From positions 1-20,607 of the forward strand of contig CAMDCZ010000036.1 of the NCBI GenBank assembly GCA_945890735.1: 20,607 nt of DNA, given 5' to 3'. Numbering within the stretch: the first letter of the stretch is position 1; each line of letters begins with the position of its first letter. This DNA is from Bordetella parapertussis (GTDB lineage: Bacteria; Pseudomonadota; Gammaproteobacteria; Burkholderiales; Burkholderiaceae_C). The translations under genes were made by a program, and so were the position numbers. Positions 1-5,253 of this stretch are shown here, piece after piece. Below the pieces are notes generated by a model that saw only the letters and a program-made list of their open reading frames with translations, did no database searches and had not been told where the DNA came from.

Positions 1-138
1 CATGGCCAGCAAATAGGCATGTCGCATGAAAGGGGTGGGACTGTGCTGCTGGAAAAGCAAACCATCCCAGTCTTTGGCGGCAATCTCTTGAAGATGCGGG
101 TGCACCCGGATGCCATAATCGTTCAGCTCTTTTTGCAT
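1..138 (-). CDS. Partial GNAT/COG3146-type N-acyltransferase (5' end only)
   Basis: Only the first 46 codons lie in the window; the gene runs off the left edge on the minus strand. Reading from the ATG at 138 gives a peptide with the pattern I-A-A-K-D-W-D-G-L (residues 19-27) and then P-T-P-F-M-R-H-A-Y-L-L-A-M at its end. The DW..L ... PF.xHxxL.A pattern is typical of the N-terminus of the GNAT-like COG3146/DUF482 (FemAB-related) family, which is common in Proteobacteria and has no well-defined substrate. An AGG lies 5 bases before the ATG and could be a weak ribosome site. The start lies 7 bases from the divergent nadE start, so the promoter must overlap nadE coding sequence. The family call rests on a short fragment, so confidence is moderate. 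Confidence 0.6.
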   Translation of the reverse strand, partial: MQKELNDYGIRVHPHLQEIAAKDWDGLLFQQHSPTPFMRHAYLLAM

Positions 139-145
139 ATGACCT

Positions 146-1810
146 ATGACGCTTGAACTCAGTGTAGCCCAGCTCAATTTCACCGTGGGTGACATGCCGG
201 GCAATGCCCAGAAAATCATCCAAGCTGCCCGCGATGCACACGCGCGTGGGGCGCGCCTGTTGGTCACGCCTGAGTTGTCGATTTGTGGCTACGCCGCCGA
301 AGATTTGTTTTTGCGCCCATCGTTCATCCAGGCTTGCACCGAGGCCCTGGCCCTGGTGCGCACGTCATTGGCAGATTTGCCAGGCATGCATGTGGTGGTG
401 GGTCACCCCAGCGGGGACGACCAACGCACCCGGTCGGTGGCGGTTCAGCACCGCTTCAACATGGCTTCCGTGTTGACCGAGGGCAAGGTGATCGCCACTT
501 ACGCCAAGCGCGAATTGCCCAATTACCAGGTGTTTGATGAGCGGCGCTATTTCAAGCCAGGCCATGACACCTGCGTCTTCGACGTGGCTGGCGTGAAAGT
601 CGGTTTGCTGATTTGTGAGGATGCTTGGTTTGAACAACCCGCCCTCGACACCCAAGCCGCGGGTGCTGACCTGTTGGTGGTGATGAACGCATCTCCCTTT
701 CACCAAGGCAAGTCGGGCGAGCGAGAAGTCGCCATGCGTGAGCGCTGCCTGGCCACCGGCTTGCCCTTGGTCTATGCCCATTTGGTCGGCGGCCAAGACG
801 AGGTGGTGTTCGAGGGGCGGTCCTTTGCCTTGCAGGCCGACGGCGAACTCGCAGGGAGAGCCCCGAGTTTTCTGGAAGACGCTTTCGACGTGCTCTGCAC
901 ATTGGGTTCGCAGGGCTGGGTATTGCAGGCCAGCACGCAACCCTTGCCCGATGAACTGGGCGATGTCTGGCAAGCCTTGGTGCTGGGGGTGCGGGACTAC
1001 ATCGGCAAAAACAAGTTTCCCGCAGTGCTCTTGGGCTTGTCGGGCGGCATCGATTCGGCGGTGGTACTGGCGGTCGCGGTCGATGCCTTGGGCCCTGAGC
1101 GTGTGCGGGCGGTGATGATGCCTTCGCCCTACACCGCAGACATCAGCCTGACTGACGCCCGCGACATGGCCAAGCGCATCGGGGTTCAATACGATGAGCT
1201 TTCCATCGTGCCGATGTTTGAAGATTTCTTGGCCACCCTCAAGGCTGACTTTGCAGGCAAACCCCTGGACGCCACCGAGGAAAACATCCAAGCCCGCATT
1301 CGTGGAACCTTGCTCATGGCCTTGTCCAACAAGCACGGTGGCATGGTGCTGACCACCGGCAACAAGAGTGAAATGGCTACCGGGTACTGCACGCTTTACG
1401 GGGACATGGCGGGTGGTTTTGCAGTGATCAAGGACGTGGCCAAAACTTTGGTGTACCAGTTGGCACACTGGCGCAACGCCAACGATGTGTTTGGCCAAGG
1501 CTTGGATGTGATTCCCGAGCGAATCATTACCCGACCACCCAGCGCGGAGTTACGCCCCGACCAAACCGACCAAGACAGTCTGCCGCCTTACGAGGTGCTG
1601 GACGCGATTTTGGCCATGTACATGGAGCAAGACCAAAGCCCAGACCAGATCGAGGCTGCCGGTTACCGCCGCGCCGATATCGACCAGGTGATCCGCCTGA
1701 TCCGCCTCAACGAGTACAAACGCCGCCAAGCGCCGCTGGGGGTTCGCATCACCCACCGGGCCTTTGGCAAAGATTGGCGTTATCCTATAACCAGTCTTTT
1801 CCGCGCTTGA
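146..1810 (+). CDS. nadE: Glutamine-dependent NAD+ synthetase
   Basis: This enzyme makes NAD+ from deamido-NAD+, ATP and glutamine, the last step of NAD biosynthesis in the cytoplasm. The 554-residue protein has the two-domain form. An N-terminal nitrilase-type glutaminase domain (about residues 1-250) carries the Glu-Lys-Cys triad: E43 in TPELSICGY, K121 in AKRELPNYQ and C157 in LLICEDAW. A C-terminal synthetase domain (about 275-554) carries the ATP pyrophosphatase P-loop LSGGIDSA at 298-305. Length matches the fused bacterial type, so no separate glutaminase partner is needed. The ATG at 146 fits the usual family N-terminus (M-T-L-x-x-x-V-A-Q-L-N) but has no clear Shine-Dalgarno. glnB follows 34 bases downstream on the same strand and probably shares the transcript, linking two glutamine-related functions. 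Confidence 0.97.
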   Translation: MTLELSVAQLNFTVGDMPGNAQKIIQAARDAHARGARLLVTPELSICGYAAEDLFLRPSFIQACTEALALVRTSLADLPGMHVVVGHPSGDDQRTRSVAVQHRFNMASVLTEGKVIATYAKRELPNYQVFDERRYFKPGHDTCVFDVAGVKVGLLICEDAWFEQPALDTQAAGADLLVVMNASPFHQGKSGEREVAMRERCLATGLPLVYAHLVGGQDEVVFEGRSFALQADGELAGRAPSFLEDAFDVLCTLGSQGWVLQASTQPLPDELGDVWQALVLGVRDYIGKNKFPAVLLGLSGGIDSAVVLAVAVDALGPERVRAVMMPSPYTADISLTDARDMAKRIGVQYDELSIVPMFEDFLATLKADFAGKPLDATEENIQARIRGTLLMALSNKHGGMVLTTGNKSEMATGYCTLYGDMAGGFAVIKDVAKTLVYQLAHWRNANDVFGQGLDVIPERIITRPPSAELRPDQTDQDSLPPYEVLDAILAMYMEQDQSPDQIEAAGYRRADIDQVIRLIRLNEYKRRQAPLGVRITHRAFGKDWRYPITSLFRA

Positions 1811-1844
1811 CCATCACTTTTTTGCACGACCCAGAGAGCTCACC

Positions 1845-2183
1845 ATGAAACAAATCACCGCCATCATCAAACCTTTCAAGCTTGAAGAAGTCCGTGAAGC
1901 CTTGGCTGAATGTGGCGTGACTGGTTTGACAGTCACCGAAGTCAAGGGTTTTGGCCGTCAAAAAGGGCATACCGAGTTGTACCGGGGTGCTGAATACGTC
2001 GTGGATTTCTTGCCCAAGGTCAAGGTCGAGGTGGTGGTCAATTCAGCCGATTTGGACCGCTGCGTGGATGCCATCGTCTCGGCAGCCCGCACCGGCAAAA
2101 TCGGTGACGGCAAAATCTTCGTCACCGCGGTTGAGAAAGTGGTGCGTATCCGTACCGGCGAGCAAGACGAGTCAGCGGTTTAA
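1845..2183 (+). CDS. glnB: Nitrogen regulatory protein PII (GlnB type)
   Basis: PII is a small trimeric cytoplasmic signal protein that binds ATP/ADP and 2-oxoglutarate, is uridylylated by GlnD, and controls GlnE (glutamine synthetase adenylylation) and NtrB. The protein has 112 residues, the standard length. The T-loop holds the uridylylation site Y51 in ELYRGAEYVVDF, preceded by the PII signature around KGFGRQKGHTELYRG, and the C-terminal signature TGKIGDGKIFV is intact near residues 87-97. Asp at position 54 (VVDF) matches enterobacterial GlnB rather than GlnK, which has Asn there. It sits 34 bases after nadE and not beside amtB, which also favours GlnB. The stop codon shares the tetranucleotide TTAA with the stop of the convergent LOG gene, so no spacer is available for an intergenic terminator. 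Confidence 0.96.
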   Translation: MKQITAIIKPFKLEEVREALAECGVTGLTVTEVKGFGRQKGHTELYRGAEYVVDFLPKVKVEVVVNSADLDRCVDAIVSAARTGKIGDGKIFVTAVEKVVRIRTGEQDESAV

Positions 2184-2764
2184 ATCCGTTTCAAACCGTC
2201 GCTCTTGGCCAGCCCAGCGGCCTGCACCAAGCTGGGCATGAGTGTTTGAACATCGTCAGACACTTGAACGAAATCCAATTGCCAATCTGACACAAACCCC
2301 TGGCTGACCGTGGTTTTCATGAACCCATTCAAGCCGTCGTAGTAACCATCCACATTGAGCAAACCCATGGGCTTGTTGTGGTAACCCAGTTGGCGCCAGG
2401 TCCAGACCTCGAACAGTTCCTCGAACGTGCCAATGCCGCCAGGCAAGGCCAAAAAAGCATCTGCACGTTCAGCCATGAGGTGCTTGCGCTGGTGCATCGT
2501 GTCAACCAGGTGCAATTCATCACAGTCCAAGCGGGCAGATTCCTTGGCGGCCAGGTCGTGCGGAATGACACCGACCACCCGCCCGCCAGCGGCTTTCGTG
2601 GCGCCGGCCACCAAGCCCATCAAACCGTTGTTTCCACCCCCATAAACCAACTGTCCTTGGTGTTGACCTATCCATGTGCCCACAGCAACGGCTGCATGGG
2701 TATAAGCGGGGTTTGACCCAGGCCGTGACCCGCAATAAACAGCCATGGAAAAGGCGGGCGTCAT
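2180..2764 (-). CDS. LOG family nucleoside-monophosphate phosphoribohydrolase (TIGR00730 type)
   Basis: Proteins of this family split nucleoside 5'-monophosphates into free base and ribose 5-phosphate. Some members are the cytokinin-activating LOG enzymes; bacterial roles are often unclear. The protein has 194 residues from the ATG at 2764. It shows the Rossmann start M-A-V-Y-C-G-S-R-P-G (residues 7-16), YGGGNNGLMG (41-50), the M-x-x-R-K segment at 90-94, and the family motif PGGIGTFEE at 108-116, where the Glu residues are catalytic. I chose the start at 2764 because it forms an ATGA overlap with the stop of the upstream RDD gene; the frame stays open further upstream but would overlap that gene heavily. 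It is the last gene of the five-gene chain from the sigma factor and ends tail-to-tail with glnB. Confidence 0.9.
   Translation of the reverse strand: MTPAFSMAVYCGSRPGSNPAYTHAAVAVGTWIGQHQGQLVYGGGNNGLMGLVAGATKAAGGRVVGVIPHDLAAKESARLDCDELHLVDTMHQRKHLMAERADAFLALPGGIGTFEELFEVWTWRQLGYHNKPMGLLNVDGYYDGLNGFMKTTVSQGFVSDWQLDFVQVSDDVQTLMPSLVQAAGLAKSDGLKRI
2212..2237. terminator. Candidate hairpin downstream of glnB, inside the LOG gene
   Basis: A perfect 7-bp inverted repeat, GCCCAGC at 2212-2218 and GCTGGGC at 2231-2237, is separated by 12 bases. It lies 29 bases past the glnB stop, within the coding end of the convergent gene. No strong T-run follows on the plus strand (only GTGTTTG), so intrinsic termination of glnB here is a weak proposal. 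It may equally be chance within a GC-rich coding region. Confidence 0.25.
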
Positions 2765-3321
2765 GGATGCGCGGCCGGGGTTGTGTCGCTGGCTTGTTTG
2801 GCCAATGTTGGGCGTACATCTACCAAGCGTGTGCCGGCCCAAACATCATGCCAAAACTGTCGATCGGCTTGAAATCGGCTGCTCCAGGCCCATAAAACCA
2901 CCCAAATGGCACACAGCCCCAGGATTTGCAGGGCTGTCCATCCAGCCCATTTGCCCACCATCAAAGGTGGGAGCACCCATACCCAACTCAGCAGGTACCT
3001 GGCCAGGGCCCTGGCTTGAGTGAGGGGTTGGCCTTGGGTGTCGAGCATGCGCAAGTGCCAGGTTTTCATGGCCAAGGTTTGTCCTTTGTGCCAAAACCAT
3101 GTGAAGTAAATCCCAAACACCAGAAAGACAAATGCCTGAAGGCCATGACGGTTGTCCATGGCGTGTCGGGTCTGACTCAGCGCGCCAAACAGATAGCCTG
3201 CGATGAAAACCACACCAAACAACAAGGTGCCTTCGTAAAACCAGCAACTCAGGCGGCGCCACAAGGCCGGCGTGGGGGCGTGTGAATGGGCGTTGGCAAT
3301 GTCATTGGTCAGCACGTTCAT
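2761..3321 (-). CDS. RDD family membrane protein
   Basis: This is a 186-residue polytopic inner-membrane protein. It begins with the R-containing segment L-W-R-R-L-S-C-W-F-Y-E (20-30), followed by about four hydrophobic stretches near 31-50, 62-78, 108-122 and 128-146. The hallmark loop W-H-K-G-Q-T-L-A-M-K-T-W (77-88) and the end motif F-W-H-D-V-W-A-G-T-R-L-V (156-167) identify the RDD family. The usual first-helix Asp is Glu here (Y-E). Functions of RDD proteins are mostly unknown; a few have been proposed to act in ion transport. Both ends overlap neighbours by ATGA (with DUF3106 upstream at 3318-3321 and LOG downstream at 2761-2764), which implies translational coupling within the sigma-factor operon. 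Confidence 0.85.
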   Translation of the reverse strand: MNVLTNDIANAHSHAPTPALWRRLSCWFYEGTLLFGVVFIAGYLFGALSQTRHAMDNRHGLQAFVFLVFGIYFTWFWHKGQTLAMKTWHLRMLDTQGQPLTQARALARYLLSWVWVLPPLMVGKWAGWTALQILGLCAIWVVLWAWSSRFQADRQFWHDVWAGTRLVDVRPTLAKQASDTTPAAHP

Positions 3322-3959
3322 GGCTGAGCGCTTGCTTCAGCTGCCTTTTTCACAGGGAGCAAGGTTTGTGGATGGACCGTCCTTGTCTCGATGCGGGGTG
3401 CTTTGTCTTGACCTGCTTTGGCCTTGGGTGTGGCAGTGAGTTTGTCAGGCGAGATGGGTTTGGAGGCCGTGGCGGCACCTTTGGGAAGGGCTAGCTTTTT
3501 TTCAATCAGTTTGGTTTTTTCATCGTCGTTCAGAGATTGAAAGGCTTCCCACTTGGCTTTTTTTTCATCGAGGGACAGCTCTTGCGACTGGGCAAAGTTG
3601 AGCCTGGCCTGGGCGCGTTGTGCAGGGCTGAGGGCTGCCCATTCGCGCATGCGCTGTTGCGCCACAGCTTGGGACTCAGGGTTGAGTTTGGGGAAATTTT
3701 TGGCGATCACCAGCCATTTGCGCTTGCGGTTTTCATCCAGTGAAGGCCAAAGATGTTCGATGGGTTTGAGCACTTGTTGTTGCGCAGATGTCAACTCCAG
3801 CCAAGCAGGACCCGATTCAGAGAGGGTCAGGGCAGGTGAATGGTTGGCTGGCGGGTTGGTTGCAGACTGCCCCCAAGCGAGTTGGCATAAAACCAAGCAA
3901 ACCAAGCCAATCAAACCATTGGATGCTTGTCGAGACATCATGCAAGAGACCCAAAACAT
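3318..3959 (-). CDS. DUF3106 protein, exported helical-repeat protein, candidate periplasmic sensor
   Basis: The 213-residue protein starts with a hydrophobic signal-like segment (about 15-31, ending near C-Q-L-A-W-G-Q-S), so the mature part is probably periplasmic. The mature region is strongly helical and charged. It contains six imperfect units of about 18 residues beginning at L56, L74, L92, L110, L128 and L143 with heads LTSAQ, LDENR, LNPES, LSPAQ, LSLDE and LNDDE, followed by a Lys/Ala/Pro-rich tail (160-213). The first head matches the LTxxQ pattern of the Spy/CpxP group; that relationship is my inference. I recognise the family as DUF3106, with no known function. The ATG at 3959 overlaps the upstream DUF3619 stop as TGATG. 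ATGs at 3941 and 3938 would give a more typical signal peptide length, so the start is uncertain. Confidence 0.82.
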   Translation of the reverse strand: MFWVSCMMSRQASNGLIGLVCLVLCQLAWGQSATNPPANHSPALTLSESGPAWLELTSAQQQVLKPIEHLWPSLDENRKRKWLVIAKNFPKLNPESQAVAQQRMREWAALSPAQRAQARLNFAQSQELSLDEKKAKWEAFQSLNDDEKTKLIEKKLALPKGAATASKPISPDKLTATPKAKAGQDKAPRIETRTVHPQTLLPVKKAAEASAQP

Positions 3960-4396
3960 CAATTGTTGTTGCCGCCGTTGGACTTTAAAAAGTTCGCAAA
4001 TGCCGGATCCGCATAAGCTTGTGGTGGCAGGTCGTCGATCAACAGCGCGGAGTCCACCTCAGCCAACTCCAGGGCAGATTGGGTGTTGTGGAAGTCATAA
4101 AGCAACACCAAGCCAGCTAGCAAACACACCAGCGGAATGAAGGCGCCCAAGCCACTGAAAAAAGAATGTGCTCTGCTGGGAAAGTGCAACAACAAACTGT
4201 CTACTTGGCTTTGAACAGCAGTGGCAGTTTGCCATTCAAACGCAGGCAGTCGGCGGGCAGCGACTGCGCGGATACGTCCTGCGCGAAGCCGCTCGGTGAT
4301 CTCGTATGGCAGAACTTGTTTGGCATGGTCTAAATGGGCAGACAGGCGAAAACCCAACACATCATGAGGGGCAGGGGATGAGGTGGATTTGTTCAT
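3959..4396 (-). CDS. DUF3619 protein, one-helix membrane protein, candidate anti-sigma factor
   Basis: The protein has 145 residues. The first 80 or so are cytoplasmic in character, basic and helical, with H-D-V-L-G-F-R-L-S-A-H-L-D (11-23) and L-P-Y-E-I-T-E-R-L-R-A-G-R (29-41) recognisable as DUF3619. One transmembrane segment lies near 83-100 (G-A-F-I-P-L-V-C-L-L-A-G-L-V-L-L-Y). A short acidic tail (101-145) would face the periplasm. No function is established for the family. Its place directly after a sigma factor, with an ATGA overlap (4393-4396), and its N-in single-helix topology are what one expects of a membrane anti-sigma factor; this is inference. The start at 4396 was chosen for the overlap; a longer frame to 4453 would intrude into the sigma gene. 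Confidence 0.85.
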   Translation of the reverse strand: MNKSTSSPAPHDVLGFRLSAHLDHAKQVLPYEITERLRAGRIRAVAARRLPAFEWQTATAVQSQVDSLLLHFPSRAHSFFSGLGAFIPLVCLLAGLVLLYDFHNTQSALELAEVDSALLIDDLPPQAYADPAFANFLKSNGGNNN

Positions 4397-5013
4397 GGTT
4401 TTATACCCTTGGCATGGAGTGCTTTGTACAAGGCTTGGATGGCTCGAGAGCAATGTGTTTTAACACTTCCCTCAGAGCATCCCATGGCGGCTGCGGTTTC
4501 TGCGACATCTAATTCTTCCCAGTAACGCAAAAGAAAGGCTTCCCGTTGACGTCCCGGTAATCTTTGTATTTCGGATTCTATTTCCTGCACGATTTGTGTG
4601 CGTGAAAAACTGTCTTGTGCGCTCTCCATGGCGATGCTGGGATTGTTGGCCGATAAAACTTCCCATACATCGAAATCATCACCCTCGCTGGTATTGCCGC
4701 CGATGTCATTGAAATTTAAGAATAAAGCAGTGCGTGTTTTCTTTCGGCGAAACCAATCGAACGTCGTGTTGGACAAAATTCGCTGAAAAAGCATTGGTAA
4801 TTCATTGGCTGGCTTGTCTGCATAGTTTTCTGCCAACTTCATCATGCTGTCTTGCACGATGTCCAGAGCGGCTTCTTCGTCTCGGACATGGTAGAGCGAA
4901 CGCTTGAAGGCGCGTTTTTCTACGCTGGCAAGAAAGTGAGAGAGTTCTTTTTCAGAAGCCAAGGGGTGGGCGCGGTCTGCTTTTCGTGAGGAAAGAGGGC
5001 TTGTAATAGTCAC
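4393..5013 (-). CDS. ECF-like RNA polymerase sigma factor
   Basis: The 206-residue protein has sigma region 2 at about 25-93, including D-E-E-A-A-L-D-I-V-Q-D-S-M-M-K-L (45-60) and F-Q-R-I-L-S-N-T-T-F-D-W-F-R-R-K-K (76-92). An acidic linker follows at about 100-140. Region 4 with its helix-turn-helix is at about 142-200 (L-P-G-R-Q-R-E-A-F-L-L-R-Y-W, then A-A-A-M-G-C-S-E-G-S-V-K-T-H). It should redirect RNA polymerase to a small regulon. It heads a minus-strand chain of five overlapping genes. The longest frame begins with GTG at 5013, where AGG abuts the codon without spacing; a TTG start at residue 18, giving M-A-S-E-K-E-L-S, is also possible. There is no ATG before residue 57. It does not resemble RpoE closely enough for me to give a symbol. 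Confidence 0.9.
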   Translation of the reverse strand: MTITSPLSSRKADRAHPLASEKELSHFLASVEKRAFKRSLYHVRDEEAALDIVQDSMMKLAENYADKPANELPMLFQRILSNTTFDWFRRKKTRTALFLNFNDIGGNTSEGDDFDVWEVLSANNPSIAMESAQDSFSRTQIVQEIESEIQRLPGRQREAFLLRYWEELDVAETAAAMGCSEGSVKTHCSRAIQALYKALHAKGIKP

Positions 5014-5027
5014 CCTGGGACAAGAAC

Positions 5028-5036
5028 ATTATGTCA
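5028..5036 (-). promoter_or_regulatory. Candidate extended -10 promoter for the sigma-factor operon
   Basis: On the minus strand the bases read TGACATAAT, an extended -10 (TGN plus CATAAT), with a poor -35 about 17 bases upstream (AAGACC). Transcription would begin near 5021, only about 8 bases before the GTG start. The mRNA would then be almost leaderless, or the real start codon would lie further in. Confidence 0.35.
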
Positions 5037-5084
5037 TTGCGAGTAGCCGTGGTCTTGCTGGCCAGGGGGGCAACTTCAAAGAAG

Positions 5085-5093
5085 TGTCATAAT
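5085..5093 (+). promoter_or_regulatory. Candidate extended -10 promoter for ilvBHC
   Basis: TGTCATAAT matches an extended -10 (TG-T-CATAAT) and is nearly a mirror of the element at 5028-5036 on the other strand. No good -35 lies 16-18 bases upstream, where a G-run is found instead. Transcription would start near 5100, giving a leader of about 134 bases before ilvB. The two elements together would form a divergent promoter region between the sigma operon and ilvBHC. Confidence 0.4.
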
Positions 5094-5118
5094 CTTGGGC
5101 TCCGACCAAAAAGGGTTC

Positions 5119-5253
5119 GTGCTTGGTGTTAAACGCCTGTGGCTCGAAATCCAAAGTCTTAACGCGCTTTCAAAAGAAGTGGTGAAAAGGCACCCTCGGT
5201 TTTTCGTTTCCGAAATTCACAAAGGTTTACCTCATGGAATCACATTCAACTGA
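5119..5253 (+). promoter_or_regulatory. Candidate branched-chain-rich leader frame overlapping the ilvB start
   Basis: A GTG at 5119, about 19 bases after the proposed transcription start and preceded by AAGGG, opens a 44-codon frame ending TGA at 5251-5253, inside ilvB. Nine of residues 2-22 are Leu, Val or Ile (start L-G-V-K-R-L-W-L-E-I-Q-S-L). It is out of frame with ilvB and runs across the ilvB ribosome site. It could be a regulatory leader. No strong intrinsic terminator lies in this region (best is GGTG/CACC at 5181-5194, only 4 bp). Evidence is compositional only. Confidence 0.25.

Noticed and set aside
453..463. GEG instead of GDG in the IlvB thiamine diphosphate motif (residues 453-455) as a loss of function
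   Set aside because: Glu conserves the metal-binding acid and I believe this form is usual in Burkholderiales IlvB; all other catalytic residues are intact. Coordinates given here are residue numbers near the motif; the bases lie around 6590-6598.
365..1498. Long open frame on the minus strand opposite nadE (377 codons)
   Set aside because: Lies wholly inside nadE, which has full family motifs; the antisense product is His/Gln-rich with no recognisable domain. It is a codon-usage shadow.
5031..5132. ATG frame of 33 codons rich in Val/Leu at its start (V-A-V-V-L-L-A) before ilvB, a possible leader peptide
   Set aside because: It begins upstream of the best plus-strand -10 (5085-5093), lacks a well-placed ribosome site, and its start overlaps the minus-strand -10. 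A mapped transcript start before 5031 would revive it.
5181..5204. Small hairpin GGTG/CACC followed by a T-run upstream of ilvB as a transcriptional terminator
   Set aside because: Only four base pairs, with five bases between stem and T-run; too weak for an intrinsic terminator.
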